From Xiphydria camelus (taxonomy: Eukaryota; Arthropoda; Insecta; Hymenoptera; Xiphydriidae): a DNA stretch of 64,000 bases. The stretch covers positions 18,834,684 to 18,898,683 of the forward strand of contig OY783198.1 in assembly GCA_963678675.1 (NCBI GenBank), written 5' to 3'. The first letter of the stretch is position 1; each line of letters starts with the position of its first letter. The position numbers were made by a program, and so were the translations under genes. Shown piece after piece: positions 13,201 to 23,246 of the stretch. The notes beneath the pieces are model-generated. The model was not told where the DNA came from. It was given only the letters and a program-made list of their open reading frames with translations, and did not search any database.

Positions 13201-16200
13201 CCCCATTCACAATTGGCTCCGGGTCGCGTTGGTGCAGAATTTCTCCCCGGGGAGCGCAATGCACCTTCGCGCGCACTGTGGCGAGTGTGAATTAAAAATT
13301 TCGCGCTGAGCCCGATGTGAATAGGGATTGAAAAGCGTAAAGATGGGACTGAATGCGTGCGTCGATAAGGCGACACCCGAAGGCCACCCTGGCGGGGGAA
13401 AAAATTGAGCAGCGCGTCGGAGCGGAAAATGCGTTTCCGCGAAAAATCATATAATAGTCGGAAAATTCGTGGTATTCGGGACGGGGGAGAAAGAGAGAAA
13501 AAAACGAGGGGGAAACGGCGCGTTTACCACCTGCCGAATTTTTTGGGGGGAGATCTCGAGTTTGCCTTCTCGCGCAGAAGGAGGGAGATGAGATGCGTAT
13601 GAGGGGGAGAGAGAGAAAGAGAGGACGGGAAGGTCAGTTTCGTCGGAGCGGGAGGGGAGATGCGAAGCCAGGTACCTTTTTCCCTCCTCCGTGTGGACCG
13701 CTTCACGGAAAACACCTGTTAGCGCCCGATAATTATCGTAATTGGACCCCGGAGTCGAGATGACCGGCTATGTCTCTCGTAATCACGCGAGAAGATCATC
13801 GACGCGCGAAAGGAAAACCGCGTCGAGAAAAGAGAGAGTGTTTGCGTGTCCGAGTCACGGAGAAAGAATTTTGGAAAGTGTAGCGTGTGATGTCGAATGA
13901 CGTACGATGAATATCTTTAGAATTATATGATGCGATATAGACGGTAATGCAGTGTTATGCATTTAACATTACTGCATCATTATTCTTTAAGTTTTTTTCC
14001 TCGCCTCTAAGAAAAAACGAAAGAAAAATTGGCCGCTTGAAATTGTCACTCGAGTTCAACCCTCTATGGTCACCAAGGATCCACTTGACCCAGGCTTCAA
14101 TTTTGAAGCTGACTGTACTTTTTTTTATAATCATAACTAATACCCTCGTTAAATCTCGGAGCAAATAGCTTCTTTTTATCCTCAGAATATTCACTAATCC
14201 ATGCCCTAGGTGCGACTTCAACCTTTAAAAATGGGTCTGGTGCACCTGGGGGAAAAGCTAATTGATTTAAAAATATGAATATTTTTGTTATTTAAAGACC
14301 GAATTGGACGCATACTGTTCATGTTGCCGTTATTGACAAATCGGTTGGGTCCATTTGACCCATGTGTGACCATCGTGGAACTGCACGGACGTGTGTCCAC
14401 AGAGGGTTAAATCGAGGAACGATGTGAAGAAGCAACCGCGGGAGTCGCTTATCACTCCGTTTGCATCAATTTAATTACGCGAGAAAATCCGAGTCGAGAA
14501 GGTGAACGGGTGAGACGAGTCTAAAGGTCCAGATACACATGCTAGTAAAAAAGTATGCTCTTTTAACTGCTACACTTGCTCGATATGAGCATGCTACTTT
14601 TAAGCATGCTTCTAAATAAGCATGCTTAAAGCAAGCACTCGAATACACATGCTATTTACTAGGAGGCTGTCTGTAGCAGGCAGGCTGTAATTCGTGAAAA
14701 ACTGCAACTGGCGAATATTTGTTATCGCGCTCAAAGATAAAAGAGGAAATATAATTTGTAATGTATGTCACATTCTGAGAAACAGCGATTAAATTTTTAT
14801 CACGGTCAAATATATTTGGAAGTAAAATTCCTTGATTCTGTTTATGATTTTCTAGAAATTTGTCAGTTTAGAGCGATTACTTTGTTCGCTCGATCAAAGT
14901 TACTTCATATACTGAGAAAAGAGTTTATTTACAGTTAATAAATGTATAATTGATTGCGGCGGAAAAAATATTTTGTTAGGCCAAGTAAATATAATATTAA
15001 TTATTACAATGTCTCTTTCATTCAAACAAAAATAGAGTAATAGCTAATGAATATTTACTTGGCCCAAAGAAACATTTTTTTCGCCATAATCAAGTACTCT
15101 GAGGGAAGAGGTCTAGTTAAATACAAACCTATATATATATATATAAGACAAAAATTTATTTGAGATAAATAGACATTTATTTACATCGAATAAGTTTATT
15201 TACATTAAATTAATGTTTTGCATATCTTTTTAATCGAGTACGAACCTAGTAGAACATTTATCTAATTCAAATAGAATCTTATTCAATGAGAATAAATTCC
15301 TTTTCATCTCAAATAAAATTTTTATTAGGTTCAACTAGACACGACGGAACACGACTAGACGCGACGGATATGAGCATGCTTATTAGCAAACACCGTCTAC
15401 ACTTGCTCATAAGCGTTCCCCTTTTCACCCCCGCCTCAGGAAGCATGCTCGAAAATCAACCGTCGGTCGATTTGTGAGCATGCTTATTTTAAGCATGCTC
15501 GAAACGAGCAAGACTTGGATACACATGCTATTAGGAGCACTTCCTGGAAAAAAGCATGCTTGCGTGCTCGAAACTAGCATGTGTATCTGGACCTTTAAGG
15601 CAAGTCGCGACGCGAGACGTTTCTCGGGAAAGAAAGCTGCCGATGGAAAGAAGTTGATCCCCCTGATGCACGCGGCTAGAGTGCCGCTACACTACAGGCG
15701 GCACTGTACTTTCGAATACTCGAAAGTACATGGCATCGGGAGTGTGGATGAAAGAGGGCACTGCGTCCGGCGCAGTGACCTACTATCTTCGGTTCGGCGG
15801 CTCGCGCTCGTGGTGTATACGTACGTACGTGCCTCTACCTCCAGGCAAACGAGCGAGCGCGCGAACGAGCAAAAGCGGAGCTACCGCGGGGACGCGCGCC
15901 GCGCGACGCGGTGCATCACACTTCGGCGCGGCGCATCTTTCCTCCGTTCGGGCGATTCGCGGGAAATTGAAGCTGTACCCTTGTCCCGCGAGAAGTTCTC
16001 TTCTCATACCCTTGTGCGACGGAAAAAAGAAGCGGGTGTGTCTCGCGAGGGGGAGGAGGAAATTTTCATTGAGCGTAGATCGTGATTGTCTAACGGTACT
16101 CGTAGTAGAAATAGAAGTAGATGGGGGAAAGCGGGGTACGATGAATAACTGAAGTTGGCCCCTGGTTGGCATGGTTCATCGTGGTAATTAAAGGCCGATT

Positions 16201-17878
16201 CGAATTGCTCGTCGTATTCTGGTTTTACTACTTAATTTCTCTTTTGTAGGCGAAATGAACCATAATGCGGTCTGACGGTAAATGGTCCTGGAACGTAAAT
16301 TATGTTGAATGTGCTTTCATTGATATTCACTCACCAGGGGAGAGCAATGATGTTCTCAGAACCTGATAGTTATATACGCGTTAAAGAAAGGGTGTTAATT
16401 TTTAACACCGTTTCACCGGTGTGGACTTATGTGTAGCACATCTGTTATTCAGTGTTAGGTCACTTATAAAAGTGATCTATATAGATCAACATTACAGAAT
16501 TTTTTACTGTGTACGCGCACCAATTTTTAGTGGCTACGAATGTCGAGAAGGAGAAAACGAAGTTGAGGAAATAAAAAATGTGGAAATCCATAGGAATAAT
16601 AATTTATGATTTAGAGATATCATATATACATATATGATGTGAAAGAAGCGCGTGACGATTTCAATTTACTTGTCACACTTCGAGAAAAGAGAAAAGGAAC
16701 GCACTGTTATTATTTTCTTGTTTACTCAATGGTCGGAGCCGAGAAGCGTTATCGAGCCGTTACGACAGGTAAATGTACGAGCGAGTTAATGCAAGTAGCA
16801 ATCTCGTTCCGATCTGCCGAGCTTTCGACCTCAAACCGGCAAGGAGGGTCCTTGAAATCCGTGACGAGGGAAAATAACAACGCTCTCTCTCTCTCTCTCT
16901 CTCTCGAATGGAACGTCGATCCCACCCTGTCAAATTCAGAATCTAATTGACGTATGATGAAAGTGATGTGCGAGAGATATGATAATTTAACGAAACTAAA
17001 CATTGTCTTTCAGAAAAATAAGTCAACTTTCAAATTGTGCAGTATTTCAAAGACGATTGCGAAATAAAAATTTATAATACAGATTTCTTTATCTGCGCAG
17101 AGGTCAAAACAACAGTTAACACGTCCTTGCGTGCCACCCTTCATAAAAAATCGCAAAAGAATCGAACGACGCGCGTCAACAGGGAACAAAACCGTTGCAC
17201 CTTCGACACGCACGGTGCATTCTTCGCGACGCGTGAAACTCGTTCGATTGAAGCGTCGAAAGGAGCGTGCACCTTCGCCCATCGCTCGAGCCCGTCCCAC
17301 CTGTCCACCTGCGCGCGCGGTTTCGACAACACGCTCGAAAGTAGGAAGCCGGAGATTATTAAGAAAACAAAAAGGAGGACGAAATCGCGGACGAGCGAAC
17401 TTTCTAGCACCGATCGCCGAGAATGCAATTTCTAACAATATTCGGAATGCGTTTATCACCCGGGCGGAGAAAGCGACACGCGTATGTACGAGTACACCGA
17501 GAAGACAGTTTATTTGTGGTTAATAAATGTTTGTTCGAATATGGCGTAATAAATATTTTATTGGGTCAAATAAATATTTGTTAACTATTACGACATTTAT
17601 ATTAGGCACAACTAAATCTTTTGAAGGAACCGTTTGAATGAAATAAAGATTTTAATAATTAACATATTTTTTTATCCTAACGAAATATTTATTTCTCCGT
17701 ATTTTAAGTTACATTTATTAACTATTAATAAACTGTTTTCTCAGTGCAGGTGCATCGCGCGCCTCGCGTATTGCATACGAAAAAGATTGCATCGTTCACT
17801 TACACCGAGAGCCACCAGTAACGGCAGCAGAAGGAACGTCAGGGTTGTCTTTCGTATACTCCGCCGCGTCCTGTCCAT
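1784..17878 (-). CDS. Zona pellucida domain cuticle protein, miniature/dusky type
   Basis: Five coding exons are supported: 17878-17804, 3887-3103, 2998-2681, 2583-2259 and 2167-1784. They join in phase to 628 residues. Layout: signal peptide (1-25 plus a few residues), ZP domain about 80-335 with paired cysteines, a Pro/Ser-rich linker, a furin-like RRRR at about 487-490, one hydrophobic segment at about 568-591, and a short cytoplasmic tail. The ZP core (for example EVWDQARKLRCTWYDFYEKA and GPWASEVSGIVKIGQTMTM) matches what I know of the miniature/dusky/dusky-like family, apical membrane proteins that link epidermal cells to chitinous cuticle and shape wing cells, hairs and bristles. YGAP-type motifs recur (residues about 45-55, inside the ZP domain, and a cluster at about 340-380). 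Which paralogue this is cannot be settled by eye. The least certain border is the donor at 2259 (GTTAGT); a 59-base alternative would break the frame. Non-coding 5' exons beyond 17895 are likely but not placed. Confidence 0.85.
5847..5868. repeat. (CT)n microsatellite
   Basis: Short pure CT dinucleotide tract in the ZP intron. Confidence 0.8.
6446..7025. mobile_element. 580-bp doubly folded palindrome with TTAA ends (foldback/MITE)
   Basis: The sequence 6446-6735 is repeated as its reverse complement in 6736-7025 with few mismatches, the centre lying in a GCCGC...GCGGC hairpin. Each arm is itself an imperfect palindrome: a block containing ACCATG, CGCCACCACACTTAAAAAAC and CTATAG followed by an A-run appears four times in alternating orientation. 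Both outer edges are TTAA (6446-6449 and 7022-7025), the target duplication typical of piggyBac elements, although TTAA is self-complementary and would be shared by any palindrome ending there. There is no coding capacity. Likely a non-autonomous foldback element. Confidence 0.8.
7206..7239. repeat. (GA)n microsatellite
   Basis: Uninterrupted GA tract within a longer purine-rich region just right of the palindrome. Confidence 0.9.
7799..8054. mobile_element. MITE family G, copy 1
   Basis: A 256-bp inverted repeat. The left end TACACCCAGAAAAAAGGTCT is mirrored at the right by a strand ending AGACCTTCTCCCTCAGTA. A second, diverged copy lies at 15095-15342. Non-coding. Confidence 0.75.
8930..9167. 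mobile_element. MITE family H, nested in J
   Basis: Almost full-length hairpin. GTGGAGAAAAGTTTGTGGTA at the left is mirrored by TACCACAAACTTTTCTCC and GTGTA at the right, and internal blocks (CATGACGTTC / GAACGTCAT) also pair. Single copy in this window. Confidence 0.75.
9185..9437. mobile_element. MITE family I, nested in J
   Basis: Inverted repeat: GGAGAGAAATGTATGG at the left and CCATACATTTCTCTGCGTGTA (split at position 9420) at the right, with internal pairing of GCAATTGCTA / TAGCAACCG blocks. It sits exactly between two family J segments. Confidence 0.7.
9537..9799. mobile_element. MITE family A, copy 1, nested in J
   Basis: A 263-bp element with ~38-bp inverted ends: CACAGAGAAAAAGAATTAGT at the left, mirrored by ACTAATTCTTTTTCTCTGTG at the right, both flanked by TA. 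Copies at 22991-23246, 30828-31092 and 36620-36877 share the ends and an AAGTAATTATTTATTT interior. Confidence 0.85.
10968..11250. mobile_element. MITE family C, copy 1
   Basis: Starts CACTGAGTGAAATTGCTGAT and ends near GCAATTATTTCTCTCAATG. The interior (TTCTTCAATCAAAAACATGA, AAAGAATTTCTCGTTCCAAC, AAGAATCTGTATTCTTAA) matches copies at 12284 and 37187. Confidence 0.75.
11310..11677. mobile_element. MITE family D, copy 1, interrupted by family B
   Basis: The left end CACGGAGAAAATTGAA (11310-11328) resumes at 11479 with GCAACGATTACC and runs to TTCAATTTTCTCCGTA at 11677. The intact copy at 40365-40600 has these two left pieces adjacent, so the 11329-11478 block is an insertion. The interior pairs AATAATCTGCAG with CTGCAGATTATT. 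Confidence 0.8.
11329..11478. mobile_element. MITE family B, copy 1, nested in D
   Basis: A 150-bp element beginning AAAAAAGTGTTGTTAATTTT and ending near ATTTTTTTACAG. The hallmark is the CACCATTTCACCGGT block near the left and a GGTCCACACCG block near the right. Three more copies: 16374-16513, 24927-25080 (reverse) and 39290-39441. Confidence 0.85.
12284..12546. mobile_element. MITE family C, copy 2, right end disrupted by family E
   Basis: Starts TAGACTGGGAGAAACAATTG and follows the family C interior up to TTTGATAC, where family E begins. The expected right end (CTAGCAATTATTTCTC) is missing; only a short AGTCTAGAC follows the E element, so the insertion came with loss of the C terminus. 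Confidence 0.65.
12547..12789. mobile_element. MITE family E, copy 1
   Basis: Inverted repeat from TACACGGAAAAGTATAAGTC to a right end reading ATTTTTCTCAGTGTA. Internal arms pair around AACTTCTACAAGTTTTACTA. A second copy is at 35973-36180. Confidence 0.75.
14055..14410. mobile_element. piggyBac-like short element bounded by TTAA-type ends
   Basis: The left edge TTCAACCCTCTATGGTCACC mirrors the right edge, which ends CACAGAGGGTTAA. CCCT next to TTAA is the usual start of piggyBac termini, and here one flank is TTAA and the other a one-base variant. The interior has paired TTGACCCA / TGGGTCCATTTGACC blocks. A related stretch is nested at 33199-33325. No transposase frame. Confidence 0.6.
14909..15094. 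mobile_element. MITE family F, truncated copy 3, inside P
   Basis: Starts TATACTGAGAAAAGAGTTTA with the family F interior, but the right terminus is lost where family G begins at 15095. Confidence 0.55.
15095..15342. mobile_element. MITE family G, copy 2, inside P
   Basis: Begins TACTCTGAGGGAAGAGGTCT, ends TTAGGTTCAACTAGAC, and shares AATTTATTTGAGAT and GCATATCTTTTTAATCGAGT blocks with copy 1 at 7799. Contains a short (TA)n tract near its left end. Confidence 0.65.
16374..16513. mobile_element. MITE family B, copy 2
   Basis: Shares the AACACCGTTTCACCGGTGTG block and the ATTTTTTACTGTGTA right end with the other B copies; ~140 bp, somewhat diverged in the middle. Confidence 0.75.
16881..16904. 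repeat. (CT)n microsatellite
   Basis: Pure CT tract in the ZP intron. Confidence 0.75.
17493..17748. mobile_element. MITE family F, copy 1
   Basis: TACACCGAGAAGACAGTTTA at the left is mirrored by AATAAACTGTTTTCTCAGTG at the right. It lies about 55 bp from the ZP signal-peptide exon's donor. Copy 2 is at 25123-25384. Confidence 0.8.
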
Positions 17879-17895
17879 CCTGCGTGTGCGTCTCT
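17804..17895 (-). CDS. Signal-peptide first coding exon of the ZP gene
   Basis: On the minus strand a pyrimidine-rich TTGCAG acceptor (17896-17901) opens an exon with 17 bases of 5' UTR, then ATG at 17878-17876. It encodes 25 residues: MDRTRRSIRKTT followed by a Leu-rich hydrophobic core, ending in Leu-Gly at a GTAAGT donor in phase 0. The next ZP exon begins in phase 0 with NVRADAPL after a CAG acceptor, giving a good signal-peptidase site (VRA/D). The basic N-terminus, hydrophobic core, phase match and strong donor together make this the missing N-terminus. The acceptor upstream of the ATG implies at least one non-coding exon further right. Confidence 0.72.
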
Positions 17896-19452
17896 CTGCA
17901 ATCGGAAAGAAGAAAAACATAATCTCAATTTCGTCGATCACGTGAAAACGTGCGGATCTCATATCGGCAGCGATCACGGATTTCTCTGCAGGCACGGGGA
18001 GTACAAAAAGACAAATCGGAAGATCGGTAGATTTCTTTGCACGACGATACCGAAGCTTGTGAATTGATTCTCTATTTTGTTCTCTATTTTTTTCTTTTAA
18101 AATAGCAACACAGAAAAATATGAACTATATTTTTCTACAGCATAAATAATTAGTAAATATATGTGACAACATTTTTCAATACGAAAAGCAGGAAGTTATA
18201 CATTGAAAGAACTCTTGGTCGGGCTAACAGAATATTTGAATGAATTCTACCCAACAAAAGGTTTTTTCTTTGGAATCGCAAAATTCTTTCGTTGATTTCA
18301 CGAAAACTTTGACAGCAGAGCTAGACATTTGGATAATCGTCAAATATTTGTTTAGGTTATCAAATGGACTCAACAAAATTATTTTGTTGGCTACTCTTTT
18401 TTCTCAGTGTATTACGAACGTCATTTTGTGCAATGGCTGAATAAAACTGGAGTATATAACGTGATGTATTTTTCAAAAGAAAAGTCCTTGGTTGTCCCAG
18501 AACACACGATTTTCCATTCATAAATATGAAAAAAAAAATTGGAGCAACATAAATAAATCACAATTGACACGACACTCGAATGCGCGATATTTTGCTTGCT
18601 CGAATTTCAACCACGCTCCAAAAAACAACCAGCGAAAAGAATCGACCTCGCACTTCGCGAAGACGACGGAGAAAAAAATTCCACGAATCGCCCGACGACT
18701 AAAAAGCCATTCGCGATCGAAAATTTCAAAACTAAGCTCGCCATCGAACGCTGCCTCCTTCCACCCCCCCTCGCCAACGCGACAAATACAAGCAGATATA
18801 CACGTCGAACTGTCGAGAGATCCTCGCACAACATATTTTCGCCCCGATGCCAAAGGAAAAGTTCACTGCATCCGTCAGAATCGATCATCGCGTACAATAC
18901 ACTGGTAATTACGATTAATCGACGATACGGGTTGACCCAGTAAGCGCGCCACGATCCTCATCGCGAGGCCCGCGCGACTCGCACACCCCGCGACTACGCC
19001 GAGGGCGCGAAGAGGCGATACCGACTAAAAACCAAGCGAGGGGCAAAACGGCTAACTCGAAGGGCCACGAGTAGAGAGGTACTTGCACTCTGTTCTCCTC
19101 CGTCCTTCTCCTTCACTCTCGTACGCCCTCCTGTCGTATCCGCCGCTAGTGCCGTCTCTCTCTCTCTCTCTCTTCCTCTCTCCCTTCCGTTTTCCTCTCT
19201 TCCGTCGCACCGAACAGTTCCGCACTAATTTTGATCGCTCATCGAGGGGGGGCCCGCGAGTCGGGGACTTGAGGCCCAAAGTGACTGTCCTGGCCGCCGA
19301 GAACTGACTGAACGAGCGAGAGGCACTCGTCGCGGCTACGAGCCACGTCCCAGTGACCTACTGAGGATGATCATTCGTGTAAGGCCCCACCACCGGCGCG
19401 AGATCCCCGTCCTGGCCCTCGTCCAGTCCACCCCGCGTCCCTCTTTCTCCTC

Positions 19453-19553
19453 TTTCTCCGTCCTCGCCGTGTCGCGCGCACCGTCTCTCACCTAGGCACA
19501 GGTGAAAGAGGCGCGCGCGGTGTCGGTGGGACACGAGGACGGAGGGAGAGAAG
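19453..19553. repeat. GC-rich imperfect hairpin
   Basis: The arm TTTCTCCGTCCTCGCCGTGT...GCGCGCACCG...CTCACCT (19453-19493) pairs imperfectly with AGGTGAAAGAG...GCGCGCGGTG...ACACGAGGACGGAG (19500-19545). It sits in a CpG-rich segment (about 18.95-19.60 kb). Could be a structured 5' UTR or promoter sequence; no gene is anchored to it. Confidence 0.45.
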
Positions 19554-20598
19554 GTACGATGACTTCGAAATGATACGCGATATACGGGATTCGATTATTG
19601 CTCCTCGACTCGGGAGCCTCGCCGGGAGGCGGAAGACGCGGGGAGGCTATTGTGCTTGACTTTCGTTCCTCGGTCGCGCTCGCGTTGGCCGTCCTTGCTT
19701 CTTTTTTTCGATCGATCGATCGGTATGAAATTCGCGAGATGAACGGAATAGCGGTTTGGATAATGCGGAGAGGTTTGGATTATCATTGCGCGACGACTTT
19801 TGCTATGTCACGGAGAAAAGTAGGATGGCTATGAATCGTTATTGGCGAAATGACAAAATTACTATCCGTTCGACAGAGAACCAAAGGGGACTTGTGTATC
19901 GGTATTCCCAATCTCGAGCAACTCTGTACGACGAGCCCGTGCGAACTTTCTTTTCGCAATTCTTTTGCCGTTGCACTTCCGTTTTAGTCTCAAAGAGAAA
20001 CCCGTCTTCCTTCCCGGAGCGATTAAAGTATCTCCCGGCCCGAATGAAATGTTGCAAATCGGCGCTAATATGTGTTACGCGTCATGTGTACCCTACGATT
20101 AAACGTAAGTAGACGACGGTAGGTAAATTATCGCGCGGGTAGAAACGCCGCGCATGAATCATCTCGTCTCCCGACGAGACGATTCGGTAATAACCGTCAA
20201 CGCGGGATCCTCGAGACGAGCACTCGTCAATTCGGAAGTGTTATAGAGTCGTCAACGCGCGCGGGAAAGCGGAGAGGATTATCGATACGATCGGCGCGAC
20301 TGATGGAAAGCCGACGAAGCGGTACCAGCAGCGCGTTAGAAGTTCCTGGAAGCGTCGCGCGAATTTGCATAGCGTACGAGGTGCGATAAGTAGCCTGAGG
20401 AAAGGGGCGCGAGGGGGGCAGTGGGTGTTACGGGCGGCTGGTAACAGACTGACCCACATTTTTCACCCGCATGATAAACGTGGAAGTCGATCCGGAAGTG
20501 GTCCGTGCCAAACGGATAACGCGTGAAAGTGTCAGTGAATGTCGTTTTTCGCGTCGAGCCGAACGAGGGCGAAATTGCGGTTGCGGTAGGGAGAGAGT

Positions 20599-20616
20599 GG
20601 GGGGGGGGGGGGGGGG
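20599..20616. repeat. Poly-G run (18 G)
   Basis: Homopolymer G tract within a GC-rich region; possibly G-quadruplex-forming or an assembly weak spot. Confidence 0.8.
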
Positions 20617-21116
20617 CAGACACGCCGCTCTATCGCGTAGACCGACGTTAAAGCGAATCGCCCTGCGAAGTAATAACACGCCCGGCCCCAAATCGTCGGG
20701 ATTTCGGCGAGTCTGCGAAAGGAGAACGTAACGAGAAGAGAAAAAAGATGGGGAGGAGAGGAGCTACCAAAATGGGAAAATAATCCGAATCATTGGATTT
20801 TAGTGCAGACCGTCCTCCTTTCTCGGCCTTTCCACTACTTTCTTTCTATATATAGACGGATCTCCGTGTGTGTAGCCGCGACCATCGGTTCTGGTCATCG
20901 AAGAATTTCTATGATATTTTATAAGTGCGACACGATTGAAAAGTATTTTTATATGAAAAATAATAGACAATATATCAAATTGTGATTCTCTCTATACACG
21001 AATATACATATTTTTTTAATGATTCGTGGTTTACGAGATTCGATTGAATAAAAATTCAAAATAAAATTAAATCAAAACTTCATCTAATCGAGACTATTTT
21101 GTATCTTTCATTGCAG

Positions 21117-21205
21117 AAGAATTCATCCAAAGTTTGGGTCAACATCTTCCGAAGGATACATCGTATCGGGGAGATTTCGAAAAGGACGAGGAGCGCATAT
21201 CTCAG
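21117..21205 (+). CDS. Candidate internal exon of an unplaced + strand gene
   Basis: An 89-base block is bounded by a good acceptor (TTTCATTGCAG) and donor (CAG/GTAAGG). Two bases plus 29 codons read EFIQSLGQHLPKDTSYRGDF then EKDEERISQ, but both other frames are also open, so it may be untranslated. A possible upstream exon ends at the GTAAGT donor near 20105. No further downstream exon could be placed. Treat as a lead only. Confidence 0.3.
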
Positions 21206-21841
21206 GTAAGGGTTGCGTCTGGGAATGTCAGCTTAATCTGTTTTTACCTGAGTTCCCTGCGAGCCTCCGATGCACCCTGTTCTCTCACCCCCTAGCCGTA
21301 CCTCCCTCTCTTTTCCTCCCCGCTTTAACCTTGTTTTCGCCACTACATCTACTCGTCCCTCTTTTTCTCTCTCCCTCTGAAGCATACAAAATTCCCCGGT
21401 CTCTCCACCCCGCTATACGAGGGGCACAGGGTCGCTCGCGCGAGGATGCGAGGGCTGCTGTACAAAACAGGTGAAAAAAAGACGCCAGGCCAGATTCGAC
21501 CGAGTCATGATGCAGCATCTCTCGGGGTCGTGGTCGGGGCCTTTGAGGGATCGTGCGAGGGTAGAAAAGATTTTTGGCTCACCTCACGCGCTGGAGATGA
21601 GAGGAACTCTATACAGGTATGGGAAGCTCAAGTCAGCTATAAAAAATGGCGCTCCATTGCCACAATAAATACCGACGTCTCGTAATCGTGGCGATCCTCT
21701 TCTATTTTTAAGCGGTTCACAGGGAACACTTAGAGTGCCAATGATCATTGCTTAATTTTCCATTTTTCGTCAGACTCTCTCCTTACGTACTGCAATTTTT
21801 AACATTGCTTTTTTTTTAAATTTTCCTAAATATTTTAAATT

Positions 21842-22281
21842 CAGGGTGGCTGCACACCTGGAAAACCAGGAAAACCGGAAAATTTTAGGGAATTTGACTC
21901 GTCAGGGAAATGTCAGGGAATTTTGGATTTTTACTAGAAGTTATAAATAAAATAGAGTTAATTTCATGAAATTTCATCGTTGATACATTTTACAATGGCG
22001 TTTGCGCTGCTGCTTCAGATATCTCCAGTAGTAGCGTGCGTACGTCATATCGACTAAAATTATGTTTTCTACCGTCAACATTACTTTTTTAGTGTACAAA
22101 CGTTTTTGCAACCTCGTGTTCTTGTATTTCAATTATTTATAGCTTCGTTAATTTGATTATACAAAACTTCTGATGTTAATAAAAATATCAGAGAATATTT
22201 ACAAAATTTGATCTGAGATAGTCAGGGAAAAGTCAAGGAAAAATCAGCGAATTCTATAATCAAGCTTTTGTAGCCACCCTG
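21842..22281. mobile_element. MITE with CAGGGTGGCT termini
   Basis: A 440-bp AT-rich block bounded by CAGGGTGGCTGC at the left and GTAGCCACCCTG at the right. AAATT sits directly outside both ends, a plausible target duplication. Subterminal CAGGGAAA motifs recur. The CAGGG-type end with short flanking repeats resembles hAT-like elements; the superfamily is not certain. Confidence 0.6.
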
Positions 22282-22990
22282 AAATTTCTGCCCTATACCC
22301 CGTCGACGTAAAGTTATTTTACAATGTGAACGAAGAAAATTAATTCAAATTCAACTGATAACCCATGATTTTCAACAACTTTACTAACGAATCATTCCCT
22401 CCGAGAGGTCGAAAGTCCGGCGTCCGCGCAATCGTCCACCGTAAAACCGCAACGACACTCTCGTCTCTCCCCGAACGAGAAAATGCAATTAGCGCCCCAC
22501 TCCCCCCTCAATCCGCGATGAAAAGCCAAACGAATCATCCGCTTCCTTTCCACCTTCCAGAGAAGGAGCGGCAAGCCCGAAAGGAATTCTCCTCGCGCGA
22601 GTCGCGTATACCATGTTTCTCCATTCGGCAATCGTCGACGTCCCTCGTTTTAATCGCCGGTACGCGCTAACGCAATTAAAGCGGCCTAAATGTAATGAGA
22701 ACGATGTGGGGGGGGAGGGCGGAGCCCGAGGAGGCCCGAAATGCGGTAGAAAGGTGGGCTATTAGGAGAAAGCGGCCCGAAATAATCTCCACTCCGGCTC
22801 CTCTAGCGTCGCGGAATAGTCTAGGGGCCTCGTACGCACGTCTAGTCGAAGGGGGAAGTGGGAGAGACAGAAACGATCGCCGCGTGAGGTCCCCCCTCGC
22901 CGCCACCGAATTTCATTGCCATATAGAGTCGAATCGGTGGCAGTCGACACTTTCGAAGATTGCCTACATTTTCTACACATTTTACACGGA

Positions 22991-23246
22991 TGCACAGAGA
23001 AAAAGAATTAGTTGGATCTACTGAAAATTATTTGTGGGATCGTAAGTAATTATTTATTTGTATCAATTTGATCTTTTTTCATATTAATGTGATATTTCTT
23101 CCTTGCAATCTCACATACTACTCCACGTGATTGTAAGGAAGAGATATCAAACTGATGTGTTATAGATTTCATTGACATAAATAAATAATTACTTGCACCC
23201 CCCGCAAGTAATTTTCAGTAGATTCAACTAATTCTATTCCCCTGTA
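22991..23246. mobile_element. MITE family A, copy 2
   Basis: CACAGAGAAAAAGAATTAGT at the left; right end TTCAACTAATTCTATTCCCC then TGTA. Shares the AAGTAATTATTTATTT interior with the other A copies. Confidence 0.8.

Larger units (their letters stand above)
14520..15600. mobile_element. ~1.08-kb composite element with GCATGC repeats (family P)
   Basis: Terminal inverted repeats of ~25 bp: CTAAAGGTCCAGATACACAT at 14521 and ATGTGTATCTGGACCTTTAA ending near 15598. At least eight GCATGC-centred motifs (often GAGCATGCT or AAGCATGCT) cluster in the two subterminal 150-220 bp. The middle holds a truncated family F element and a family G element. No transposase frame is visible. Confidence 0.75.
3888..17803 (-). 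other. Large first coding intron of the ZP gene (13.9 kb)
   Basis: Inferred from the phase-matched exons at 17804-17878 and 3103-3887. It holds the TTAA-bounded palindrome (6446-7025) and many MITEs: the 8.88-9.97, 10.97-11.68 and 12.28-12.79 kb nests, the 14.06-14.41 kb piggyBac-like element and the 14.52-15.60 kb composite. GA/CT microsatellites lie at 5847-5868, 7206-7239 and 16881-16904. CpG-rich blocks at about 8.40-8.90, 10.03-10.97 and 15.60-16.10 kb could be enhancer or promoter-like, but I see no coding exon in them. Stretches 4.0-6.4, 7.2-7.8, 12.8-14.0 and 16.5-17.5 kb show nothing else I can name. Confidence 0.6.

Noticed and set aside
15474..16172. 200-residue frame on the + strand
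   Set aside because: Begins inside the GCATGC element and continues through CpG-rich sequence; chimeric, no recognisable domain.
18106..18412. Possible further MITE (CACAGAAAAATATG ... TTTTTTCTCAGTGTA)
   Set aside because: Only the outermost bases resemble the shared terminus; no inner arm pairing was found.
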